Below are positions 47,728 through 56,458 of a stretch of 64,000 nucleotides of DNA, in pieces. The notes under the pieces were generated by a model, which made no database searches, was not told the DNA's origin, and saw only the letters and a list, made by a program, of their open reading frames with translations. Each line of letters opens with the position of its first letter. Position 1 is the first letter of the stretch. Both the position numbers and the translations under genes were made by a program. Source of the stretch: Lysobacter alkalisoli (GTDB lineage: Bacteria; Pseudomonadota; Gammaproteobacteria; Xanthomonadales; Xanthomonadaceae); NCBI RefSeq assembly GCF_006547045.1, contig NZ_CP041242.1:292001-356000 (forward strand). The letters run 5' to 3'.

Positions 47728-49560
47728 ATGGACAAAACGGAATCGTTCGAGAAGCCGCGCTGGCTGCGCGACCTGCTGCGCTTCCTGCCGCTCAAGAGCC
47801 AGTTCGTGCTGTCGGGCAACGTGCGCGATCTACAAGCGTCGGAAGTCGCGCCGGAGGTGGTGGCAGCGCAGCCGTTCGAGCTGTGCCTGCGTGATGCGCT
47901 GCGCGAGGCAGGTGTGCGCCACGTGCTGATGTGGAGCCCGCTGGCCGGTTTCGAGGTGCTGGACCGGCCGGGCGAGGATGCGGCGGAGGGGCGGGCGCTG
48001 CTGCGTGCCCTGGGACTGGTGGCGGGCGAGGCGGGCACGCCGGCCGGGATCGATTTGCTGGGCGCGACCTTGCAGCGGCTGGTCGAGCATCCCGGCGAGC
48101 CGGTGGCGCTGGTGGTCGACTTCGCCTCGCGGCTGGTGGTGCGCAACGACAGCCTCAGCGAGGCCGAGCACCGTATGTTCACCCAGGCCCTGGTGTTGTC
48201 GCACCGCGCCCGCAGCCGTCCGGCGGGGCCGGAGCGCCGGCCGTTCTTCAACAACGTGTTCTGGGTGGTGGAAAAGGAAGGCGACCTGCCCGACTGGCTG
48301 ACCGTGGGCAATCCCCGGCTCCGTCATGTGCCGGTGTCGCGGCCCGACCAGCAGATCCGTCGCGCGCTGGTGCCCGGTCTGCTGCGCGGTCTTGCCGATG
48401 CCGGCACGCTTGATGCCAGCCGGTTGCAGCAGGCGGGGCAGGACTTCGTCGAGAGCACCGAGGGCCTGTTGCTGGCCGACCTGCATGCCATCGCCCAGCT
48501 GGCGCGGGTGGAAGCCTTGCCGGTGACCCGCATCGGCGATGCGGTGCGCCGCTACAAGGTCGGCGTGACCGAAGACCCCTGGCTGCGCCTGGACCGCGCG
48601 CGCATCCGCAACGCCGATGCCTTCATCCATAGGCGAGTCAAGGGACAGGACCATGCCGTGATCCACATGCTCGACCTGATCAAGCGGGCGGTGACCGGCG
48701 TCGGCGGCAGCCGCAAGGGCAACCGGCCGCGCGGCGTCGCCTTCCTCGCCGGGCCGACCGGTGTCGGCAAGACCGAACTGGCCAAGACCGTCACCCAGCT
48801 GCTGTTCGGCGACGAGGGCGCCTACATCCGCTTCGACATGTCCGAGTTCAGCGCCGAGCATGCCGACCAACGCCTGCTCGGCGCGCCACCGGGCTATGTC
48901 GGTTACGACGTCGGCGGCGAGCTGACCAATGCCATCCGCGAGAAGCCATTCAGCGTGGTGCTGTTCGACGAGATCGAGAAGGCGCACCCGCGCATCCTCG
49001 ACAAGTTCCTGCAGATCCTCGACGACGGCGTGCTGACCTCGGGACGCGGCGACCGGGTGTACTTCTCCGAAAGCCTGATCGTATTCACTTCCAATCTCGG
49101 CATCTACCGTCTGGACGAAACCGGACAGCGGGTCGCCAACGTCACCCCGGACGCACCGTTCGAACGCGTGCAGGCCAGGATACGGGACGAGATCGAACAG
49201 CATTTCAAGCTGGTGTTGAACCGGCCCGAGATCCTCAACCGCATCGGCGAGAACATCATCGTCTTCGATTTCATCCGTCCCGACGTGGGCGGGCAGATCT
49301 TCGAACAGATGGTCGAGGCCACGCTGGCCGACCTGTCCGCGCAGTCGTTGCAGGTGGCGCTGGCGCCGCAGGCGCGCGAAAGCCTGCGTGCCCTGTGCCT
49401 AGCCGATCTGTCTCACGGCGGCCGCGGCATCCGCAACCAGTTGGAGGCCTGCCTGATCAATCCGCTGGCGCGCAGCCTGTTCGACATGGATGCGGCTGCC
49501 GGCGAGGCATTCGAGATCGTCCGGCTCGATGCAGGCGCACTGGAACTGGCGCGGCGGTGA
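47728..49560 (+). CDS. ClpB/ClpA-like AAA+ ATPase with degenerate first module (operon gene A)
   Basis: 610 residues. The C-terminal half is a canonical Clp/Hsp100 AAA_2 module: Walker A GPTGVGKT at 342-349, pore loop in GAPPGYVGYD, Walker B VVLFDEIEKAH (Asp414/Glu415), arginine-finger region NRPEILNRIGENIIVF, and the D2-small domain. Residues 20-240 look like a worn AAA module: LKSQFVLSGNVRDL, a Walker-B-like VALVVDF, and a sensor-like VFWVVEKEGDLPDWLTVGNP, but without a P-loop. The Clp N-domain and ClpB middle domain are missing. It would unfold or remodel a protein or complex using ATP. Its stop overlaps the GTG of the next gene (GTGA). Confidence 0.85.
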   Translation: MDKTESFEKPRWLRDLLRFLPLKSQFVLSGNVRDLQASEVAPEVVAAQPFELCLRDALREAGVRHVLMWSPLAGFEVLDRPGEDAAEGRALLRALGLVAGEAGTPAGIDLLGATLQRLVEHPGEPVALVVDFASRLVVRNDSLSEAEHRMFTQALVLSHRARSRPAGPERRPFFNNVFWVVEKEGDLPDWLTVGNPRLRHVPVSRPDQQIRRALVPGLLRGLADAGTLDASRLQQAGQDFVESTEGLLLADLHAIAQLARVEALPVTRIGDAVRRYKVGVTEDPWLRLDRARIRNADAFIHRRVKGQDHAVIHMLDLIKRAVTGVGGSRKGNRPRGVAFLAGPTGVGKTELAKTVTQLLFGDEGAYIRFDMSEFSAEHADQRLLGAPPGYVGYDVGGELTNAIREKPFSVVLFDEIEKAHPRILDKFLQILDDGVLTSGRGDRVYFSESLIVFTSNLGIYRLDETGQRVANVTPDAPFERVQARIRDEIEQHFKLVLNRPEILNRIGENIIVFDFIRPDVGGQIFEQMVEATLADLSAQSLQVALAPQARESLRALCLADLSHGGRGIRNQLEACLINPLARSLFDMDAAAGEAFEIVRLDAGALELARR

Positions 49561-50207
49561 CGCAGACGGTTTCGCTTTCGCGCGTGCATTTCCCGGTGAC
49601 CGCGCTCGGGCCCGGGCGCCGGCTCGGGATCTGGTTCCAGGGCTGCGGCATCCGCTGTCCGGGTTGTGTGTCGGCCGATACATGGGGCCCGGGGCGGCGG
49701 CGGATCGAGGTCGAGGCATTGCTCGCGGACATCGTTCCGTGGCTGGCTGAAGCCGATGGCGTGACCGTGTCCGGCGGCGAGCCGTTCGAGCAGTTCGACG
49801 CCCTGCGCGCACTGTTGTCCGGCATCCGCGCCCGCAGCGGGGCCGACATCCTGGTCTACAGCGGCCATGAGTTCGAGCAACTGCAACCGATGCTGGCCGG
49901 GATGCCCGGCCTGGTCGATGTCCTGATCAGCGGCCCGTACCGGCAGGCGGAGCCGCAGACCTTGCCGCTGCGCGGCAGCGACAACCAGCGACTGCACCGG
50001 CTCACCGCACTGGGCGAACAACGCTTCGCCGGCTTCGATGCGCCACGGCAGGGCGCCGCGCCGACGCTCGATGTGATGTTCGATGCCGACGGCAGCGTGT
50101 GGATGGCCGGCATCCCGCGTCCGGACGACCTCAAGCGTTTGCGGGCCGTGCTGGAAACGGCCGGGCACCACGCGCGAACCAGTCAGCACAACCCCGGAGC
50201 GGCCTGA
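49557..50207 (+). CDS. Radical-SAM activase-like protein, single 4Fe-4S cluster (operon gene B)
   Basis: 216 residues from a GTG start that overlaps the stop of gene A. Fer4_12/NrdG-like: FQGCGIRCPGCVSADTW gives CxxxCxxC for the SAM-bound [4Fe-4S] cluster, then VTVSGGEPFEQ (GGE SAM motif), ILVYSGHEFEQL and VDVLISGPYR. It resembles the anaerobic ribonucleotide reductase activase, but no glycyl-radical enzyme is encoded here. The C-terminal 70 residues (RLHRLTALGEQRFAGFDA...) are longer than usual. It may modify another operon product or sense oxygen or SAM. That is inference. Confidence 0.82.
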   Translation: MTQTVSLSRVHFPVTALGPGRRLGIWFQGCGIRCPGCVSADTWGPGRRRIEVEALLADIVPWLAEADGVTVSGGEPFEQFDALRALLSGIRARSGADILVYSGHEFEQLQPMLAGMPGLVDVLISGPYRQAEPQTLPLRGSDNQRLHRLTALGEQRFAGFDAPRQGAAPTLDVMFDADGSVWMAGIPRPDDLKRLRAVLETAGHHARTSQHNPGAA

Positions 50208-53200
50208 TGGAGCTGATGCGCTGGTGCCCGAGTTGCGAAAGCGAGCGTCCGCTCGACGAGCACTTCTGCGCCGGCATGACCGTAGACGCGCAGGCCTGCG
50301 GCTGGGTGCTGGCCGGCGAGCCGATCCATCCGCGCGGCTGGCGGCCGGCACCGGTGGTGACCGAAGAGGAGGCGGTTGCCACACCTCCCGTGCCGGCGGC
50401 GGAAGCGCGCTGCGAGAACGGCCACCCGATGGAGCCCGGCGACCTGATCTGCATGGCGTGCGGTGCCGGGCCGGCCGCCGATGCTGCGAATGACCGCACC
50501 GATCCTGCGCAGGGAGAGGGGACGGCAGCGGCCGCCGCTGCGGAAACGGTGATCGACGGCTGGCGGCTGCAGGCCCGCATGGCCGAAACCGCCGGCGTGC
50601 GCGAGCGTTATTACGCCGAGCATGTCGAGAGTGGACGGCGGGCGGTGCTGACCCTCTACCACGCCGGCGCCGAGCCCGATCCTGACGTGTACGCGGCGGT
50701 CTCGCGGCTGCCGCGGCTGCACGTGCCCGAGCTGATCGCCACCGGGCGCTGGGACGATCGGCCCTACGAGGTGATGGAGGCGCTGCCGGGCGGCACCCTG
50801 GCCGGGCTGGGCATCCATGCCCGCGACATCGACGCGATCCGCCACGTCCTGCGCGAACTGGGCCGGGCCCTGCATGTCTTTGCCGAGGCCGGCCTGCGCC
50901 ATCGCGACCTGCGCCCGGCGGCGGTGCTGGTCCGCGAGCGCGAACCGCTGGATCTGGTGATTGGCGGCTTTGGTTCTGCGCGGCTGTCGGACTTCGACCT
51001 CGACCTGGTCGCGCCGCTGGAAACCAGCCGCTACATGGCGCCGGAGGCGGTGGCCGGCGGCGTTGCTGCGGCCTCGGACTGGTGGAGCCTGGGCATGCTG
51101 CTGCTGGAGCAGGTAACCGCGGGCGAATGCTTCGGCGACATCCATCCCAATGCCTGGCTGATCCACATCCTCAGCCATGGCGTGCCGCTGCCCGACGACC
51201 TGCCGCCGCAGCTGGAGTTGCTGTTCCGCGGCCTGCTCGCGCACGACCACCATCAACGCTGGCAGTGGCGCGAGGTCGAAGCCTGGCTGGCGGGCGGATC
51301 GCCGCCGGCGCCGCCGCTGCGCGGGCAGGCCGGCGATGACGCGCGTGGCGCCGGCATCGAACTGGGTGGACGCAGCCACCGCAGCGCGCGGCTGTTCGCG
51401 CTGGCCGCGGGCGAGCCGCAGCACTGGGAGGAGGCGCTGGAACATCTGCGTCGCGGCGCGCTGGTCACTTGGGCCGAGCAGGCCGGGCTGGAGGCGCAGG
51501 CGCTGGCCGCCTTGCGGCACCTGGCGCGGCACGAGGCGCTGGAAGACGACTTCCGGCTGATGCTGGCGCTGACCTGGCTCAATCCCGAGATGCCGCTGAT
51601 CCGGCGCGGCCGGATCGTCAGCCCCGGCTGGCTGCTCGACCACCCCGAGGAAGGCTGGCAACTGCTTGCCGGCGAAGTCCCCGATCTGCTGGCACGGCGC
51701 CAGCCCGATCACTGGCTGCCGAGGATGAAGGCGCGCGCCGAGCGCTTGCGCGAGCGTGCCCGCCACCGCGGCATCGCGCTGGACGAAGCGCAGTTTCGCA
51801 TTCTCGCCCTGTCCACCTCGCGCGCGCGGCTGGCGGCGCAATGGCAGGCACGGCAATCGTTGCTGCCCGACAGCCCGCATCCGGGCATCCAGTCGCTGGC
51901 CGAGCGGGCGATGCTGGATGAGGAAGACCTGGTCGTGCTGCTGGCGGCCGACATCGGCCAGTTCCAGTCCGCCGACCACCTGCTCGATGCCGCGGCCCGC
52001 AGCGCGCGCCGCATCGGCATCGGCGGGTTCGAGCGCGAACGGGCTGAGCAGTGGCTGCAACAGGGGCGCCGCGCGATCTGGCAGGCGATCGACCAGCGCC
52101 TGCAAGGCTTCGCCAGCTGCGGCATCGGCGAACTCGACGGCTGGGCCGGCCAGTACCGGCTGCAGCGAAGGCTGCCGCTGGCCGATGCGCTGGTGCTGCT
52201 GGCACTGCCGGCCGAACGCTGGATCGAGCCCAGGCAGCAGCAGTACATCGCGCAACTGTTCGGCTTCTTCGAGAAGAAGGTCGTCAATGCCGCGCTGCGC
52301 GGCCCGCTGGTGCGGATGGGGATCAGCCGCGCCGGCAGCCGCATCGACCTGACCGAACTCGACACCCCGCGACGCCCGGCCGCAACCCTGCTCGATACCC
52401 TGCTGCAACGCGGCAACCAGGCGCTGACGCTGGACCCGGCGGTGTTCGAGGAGACCTTGCTGTGGCGACGCCTGCACGCGCTGGAGCGCAACCGCAGCCT
52501 GTACCAGCGCGACACCGGCATCGACGGCCTCTACGTCGGCTTCCCGTTCCTGCTGCTGCGCGATCCGCGCGGACACGTCCGCACCCGGATCGCGCCGCTG
52601 CTGCTGTGGCCGGCGCGGATGGAGCTGCCGGTCCGCGAGCGCGCCCGGGTCCGCATCGGCTTCGACAGCGGACGCGAGGAAGTGCGCCTGAACCCGGCCC
52701 TGGAAGGCCTGCTCGGCCACGACGAGCGCGAGCGCTGGCAGAAGGTGGCCGACGACCTGCTGCAACGCTCGGCCGTGACCGTCGCCGACGTGATGGACGC
52801 CTTCGGCATGCTGGCGCCCGCGCGCGAGCGCAGCCTGTCGGCCCTGCCGCCGCTGGATGTCGAACTCGAACCCGGCCAGCAGGCCCTGGCCTGCGCGGCG
52901 GTGCTGTTCAACGCCACCTTCATGGGCCAGGCGATCGGCGAGGAGCTGCGCCAGTTGCAGCAGTGCTCGCCCGGTGGCACCGGGCTGGAGATCCTGTTGC
53001 GCCTGCGCGAGTACGAAGACAGCGGCGCCGTGCCCCGGCCGGGCGAATCGCAGCGGTTCCTGACCGCGCCGAGCGACCCGTCTCAGGAGGCCGCCGTGCT
53101 CGCGGCCGGCAGCGGCCCGGGGCTGGTCATCGAAGGTCCGCCCGGCACCGGCAAGAGCCAGACCATCGTCAACATCGTCGCCGACGCCATCGGCAACGGC

Positions 53201-56200
53201 CGCAGCCTGCTGCTGGTGTGCCAGAAGCATGCCGCGCTCGAGGTGGTGCACAAGCGGCTGGTCGCCGAAGGGCTCGGCGATCGGGTGGTGATGCTCAACG
53301 ACGTCAACCGCGATCGCGAGCCGGTCATCCGCGAGGTGCGCGAACAGGCCCTGACGCTACTGCGCAACCCGCCGCCGTTCGCATCGGCCGGCGAACGCGA
53401 GCGATTGGCGGCGCGGATCGAAACCCTGGAAGGCGAACTCGATCGCCACCACCAGGCCCTGCACCGCATCGACGACGGCTGCGGCCTGAGCTGGCGGCAA
53501 TTGCTGGGCGAACTGATCGAGCTCGAAGCGGAAGCGCCGCCGCCGGACTTCCCGGCCCTGCGTCCCTGGCTGGACGCCTTCGATCGCGGCGCGCTGGCGC
53601 GGCTGGAAGAGCAGTGCGCACCGCTGATCCGCGGCTGGCTGCCGGCCCGCTTCGAGGGCAGTGCGCTGGCGCAGCTGCGTGCGTTCGCCGCCGATGACAC
53701 GACCTGTGCCGGCTTCGTGCAGGCCTTCGAGGCGTTCGAACGGGTCGAGGACGCGCGCGAGCAGGTGCTGGCCGACAGCCCGGCTTCGTTCGAAATCGAC
53801 GACCCGGCGCCGCATCGCCACTGGCTGGCGCAACACGCCGCAGCGCTGCGCGGATTGCGCGACGAACAACGCCGGCGACTGGCGCGCTGGCTGCCGCTGT
53901 TTCGCGGCGAGGCGGTCGGCGATGAACTGATCGCCCGCCTGCAGGACATCGTCGGCGCGCTGGAGGCGATCGACGCCGGTCCCTGGCAGCCACAGCTATC
54001 GGCCGCGCTGGGCGCCTTGCCCGGGCCGCGCTTCGCCGACATGCATCGGAATGCGCAACGGGCGGTATCGCCGGCCTCGTTCCTGCAACGGCTGAATCCG
54101 GCACGCTGGCTCGGCCAGCGCCGCCTGCGTCGCTTCCTGCGCGCGCACGGCGAGACCGGCAACGATGCCACGACCCTTGTGCGCATGGCCGCGGCCGCCG
54201 GTCTGGAAGCCGCATGGCGGCCGTTGCGCGAGCGACTGGCGGCGCTGCACCGGCAACTCCAGCTGGACCCACCGTCCGCCGACAGCGGCCCCGGCCTGCT
54301 GCTGCAGGCGGCGGAATCGCTGCGCCACCTGCGCGAAACCCGCGAGGCCGCGCACCGGCTGTCCAGCGCACCGCAGCCGTCGCGGGCCGATGCCGCGGCC
54401 GGCAGCGACCGTGTCGCACTGGCGCGCTGGCTGGACGAGGTCGAGGCCGCCCTGCGCCGGCAGGCCGCTCGCGAAGCCAGCCTGCAGACACTGACCGTCC
54501 TGCAACCGTGGCTGCAGGACACGCTGGCCGCGCAACTGCGCGATCACATCCGTAACAACACCGGGACCGCCCTGCTGCGCGGCCCCATCCACGACGCATT
54601 GCCGAGCCTGGCCGCCTACCAGAGGTTCCGTGTCCGCGCCGCACATCTGGACGAAGATGCATTTGCCCTGCTGGCACGGTTGCGGCCCTTGCAGGCGCAA
54701 CTGGATGCGATCGCGCCGGAGCGACTGGAGGCGACCTGCCGCCGTCTGCTCAACCGCGAGGCGCGGCTGGCGTGGAAGCTGGCGATCGAACAGCAACACC
54801 CCGAATTGTTGCTCGATGACGAGGAGTTCTCCCGCCGCATCGAGCAACTGGCCGAAGCCGACGCGCGCATGCGCGCGCTCAACCGCGCGCATCTGGCCGG
54901 CCTGATCGATCTTGGCCGGTTCGGCTCGGTTCGCCAATGGGAGGACATTTCCCGCCTGCGCGGCGCTCGCGCCCGGCGCCTGCGCGAGTTCGTCGAGGAA
55001 GGCGCGGCAATCGGCCTGATGCAGCTGCGGCCGGTCTGGCTGATGAATCCCGACGTCGCCAGCCGGGTGCTGCCGTTGCAGCCGGGCCTGTTCGACATCG
55101 TCGTCTACGACGAAGCCTCGCAGATGCCGGTCGAGTACGCCCTGCCCACGCTCTATCGCGGCCGCACCGTGGTGGTCAGCGGCGACGAAAAGCAGATGCC
55201 ACCCAGCGCATTCTTTTCCAGCCGGGTCGAGGACGAGGAGGACGAACTCGACGAGCTGGACGAACTCGACGAGGACGCCTTGCGCGAGGCGCGCGAACAC
55301 AGCGGCAACCTGCGCGAGATCAAGGACTGCCCCGACCTGTTGCAGCTCGCCCGCGGCAGCCTGCCGGGCACGATCCTGCAGGTCCACTACCGTTCCGTCT
55401 ATCGCGAACTGATCGGCTACTCCAACGCCGCCTTCTACCGTGGCCGCCTGCACGTGCCGGCGCGCCATCCGCAGCAGACCGTACGTGCGTGGCGGCCGCT
55501 GGATTGGCACCAGGTCGATGGCGTGTATGCGCAGCAGACCAATGCCGACGAGGCGCGTGCGGTGGTCGAATGGCTGGCCGGACTGTGGCAGCGCCCGGCC
55601 GACGCGCGCCCCTCGGTCGGTGTGGTGACCTTCAACAGCAAGCAGGCCGACCTGATCGAGGAGCTGATCGAGCAGCGCGCCGAGACCGATGCCAACTTCG
55701 CCCAGGCCTGGAACCTGGAGCGCGAACGCCTGCAGGACGGCGAGGACATGGCCGTGTTCGTCAAGAACGTGGAAAACGTCCAGGGCGACGAGCGCGACGT
55801 GATCGTGTTCTCAACCACCTTCGGCCGCGATCCGCGCGGTGTGTTCCGGCGCAACTTCGGCGTGCTCGGCCAGGCTGGTGGCGAGCGGCGCCTGAACGTG
55901 GCGGTGACCCGTGCACGGCAGAAGATGCTGGTGATGAGCTCGATGCCGGTCGCGGACGTATCCGACTTCCTCGCCACCCGGCGCCCGCCGGCCACGCCGC
56001 GCGACTATCTGCAGGGCTGGCTGGCCTATGCGCGGATGATCAGCGGCGGCGATTTCGCCGGCGCGAAGGGCCTGCTCGACCGCCTGCGCCGCGGCCGCGA
56101 CGAGGCCGGAGCGGACGGGTCGCGTACCGATGACGGTTTCCATCGCGCGGTCGAGGCGTACATCCGTTCGCTGGGGCATGAGCCGGTGGCGGCAGGGGGT

Positions 56201-56458
56201 GAGGATGCGTTCGCGCTCGACTTCGCCATCGAAGACCCGGCGACCGGGCTGTACGCGATCGGCATCGAGTGCGACAGTCCATGTCATTCGCTGCTCGCGC
56301 ACGCGCGGGCGCGCGAGATCTGGCGCCCGCAGATACTGGGCCGGACCATCGTCCGGCGTCATCGTGTCTCGGCCCGGCACTGGTACCACGATCCGGCGGC
56401 GGCACAGGCCGAGCTTACCGAGGCGATCGCGGGCGCATTGAAAGGAGATGGACGATGA
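50207..56458 (+). CDS. Zinc ribbon-pseudokinase-SF1 helicase-nuclease fusion protein (operon gene C)
   Basis: 2083 residues, starting at the TGATG overlap with gene B. Residues 7-85: two Cys pairs plus C21/C69 and GH form zinc ribbons (WCPSCE; CENGH, CMAC). About 110-340: Ser/Thr-kinase fold with HRD at 232-234, SRYMAPEAV and DWWSLG, but no VAIK lysine, Ala in place of the catalytic-loop Asn, and GFG instead of DFG at 254-256, so a pseudokinase. About 350-960: helical region of unknown type. SF1 helicase: Walker A GPPGTGKS 977-984, large helical insert, DEAS 1635-1638, GDEKQMPP 1659-1666, NVAVTRAR 1897-1904. An acidic tract fills 1675-1690. About 1980-2083: Vsr/MTES_1575-like nuclease with D2005 and E2021/D2023 (IECD). 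It likely remodels and cuts nucleic acid. Confidence 0.85.
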   Translation: MELMRWCPSCESERPLDEHFCAGMTVDAQACGWVLAGEPIHPRGWRPAPVVTEEEAVATPPVPAAEARCENGHPMEPGDLICMACGAGPAADAANDRTDPAQGEGTAAAAAAETVIDGWRLQARMAETAGVRERYYAEHVESGRRAVLTLYHAGAEPDPDVYAAVSRLPRLHVPELIATGRWDDRPYEVMEALPGGTLAGLGIHARDIDAIRHVLRELGRALHVFAEAGLRHRDLRPAAVLVREREPLDLVIGGFGSARLSDFDLDLVAPLETSRYMAPEAVAGGVAAASDWWSLGMLLLEQVTAGECFGDIHPNAWLIHILSHGVPLPDDLPPQLELLFRGLLAHDHHQRWQWREVEAWLAGGSPPAPPLRGQAGDDARGAGIELGGRSHRSARLFALAAGEPQHWEEALEHLRRGALVTWAEQAGLEAQALAALRHLARHEALEDDFRLMLALTWLNPEMPLIRRGRIVSPGWLLDHPEEGWQLLAGEVPDLLARRQPDHWLPRMKARAERLRERARHRGIALDEAQFRILALSTSRARLAAQWQARQSLLPDSPHPGIQSLAERAMLDEEDLVVLLAADIGQFQSADHLLDAAARSARRIGIGGFERERAEQWLQQGRRAIWQAIDQRLQGFASCGIGELDGWAGQYRLQRRLPLADALVLLALPAERWIEPRQQQYIAQLFGFFEKKVVNAALRGPLVRMGISRAGSRIDLTELDTPRRPAATLLDTLLQRGNQALTLDPAVFEETLLWRRLHALERNRSLYQRDTGIDGLYVGFPFLLLRDPRGHVRTRIAPLLLWPARMELPVRERARVRIGFDSGREEVRLNPALEGLLGHDERERWQKVADDLLQRSAVTVADVMDAFGMLAPARERSLSALPPLDVELEPGQQALACAAVLFNATFMGQAIGEELRQLQQCSPGGTGLEILLRLREYEDSGAVPRPGESQRFLTAPSDPSQEAAVLAAGSGPGLVIEGPPGTGKSQTIVNIVADAIGNGRSLLLVCQKHAALEVVHKRLVAEGLGDRVVMLNDVNRDREPVIREVREQALTLLRNPPPFASAGERERLAARIETLEGELDRHHQALHRIDDGCGLSWRQLLGELIELEAEAPPPDFPALRPWLDAFDRGALARLEEQCAPLIRGWLPARFEGSALAQLRAFAADDTTCAGFVQAFEAFERVEDAREQVLADSPASFEIDDPAPHRHWLAQHAAALRGLRDEQRRRLARWLPLFRGEAVGDELIARLQDIVGALEAIDAGPWQPQLSAALGALPGPRFADMHRNAQRAVSPASFLQRLNPARWLGQRRLRRFLRAHGETGNDATTLVRMAAAAGLEAAWRPLRERLAALHRQLQLDPPSADSGPGLLLQAAESLRHLRETREAAHRLSSAPQPSRADAAAGSDRVALARWLDEVEAALRRQAAREASLQTLTVLQPWLQDTLAAQLRDHIRNNTGTALLRGPIHDALPSLAAYQRFRVRAAHLDEDAFALLARLRPLQAQLDAIAPERLEATCRRLLNREARLAWKLAIEQQHPELLLDDEEFSRRIEQLAEADARMRALNRAHLAGLIDLGRFGSVRQWEDISRLRGARARRLREFVEEGAAIGLMQLRPVWLMNPDVASRVLPLQPGLFDIVVYDEASQMPVEYALPTLYRGRTVVVSGDEKQMPPSAFFSSRVEDEEDELDELDELDEDALREAREHSGNLREIKDCPDLLQLARGSLPGTILQVHYRSVYRELIGYSNAAFYRGRLHVPARHPQQTVRAWRPLDWHQVDGVYAQQTNADEARAVVEWLAGLWQRPADARPSVGVVTFNSKQADLIEELIEQRAETDANFAQAWNLERERLQDGEDMAVFVKNVENVQGDERDVIVFSTTFGRDPRGVFRRNFGVLGQAGGERRLNVAVTRARQKMLVMSSMPVADVSDFLATRRPPATPRDYLQGWLAYARMISGGDFAGAKGLLDRLRRGRDEAGADGSRTDDGFHRAVEAYIRSLGHEPVAAGGEDAFALDFAIEDPATGLYAIGIECDSPCHSLLAHARAREIWRPQILGRTIVRRHRVSARHWYHDPAAAQAELTEAIAGALKGDGR

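Noticed and set aside
49557-50207. Annotation as NrdG (anaerobic ribonucleotide reductase activase)
   Set aside because: The cluster and GGE motifs fit the broader Fer4_12/radical-SAM activase group, but no nrdD is adjacent and the operon context is different, so a named assignment would be misleading.
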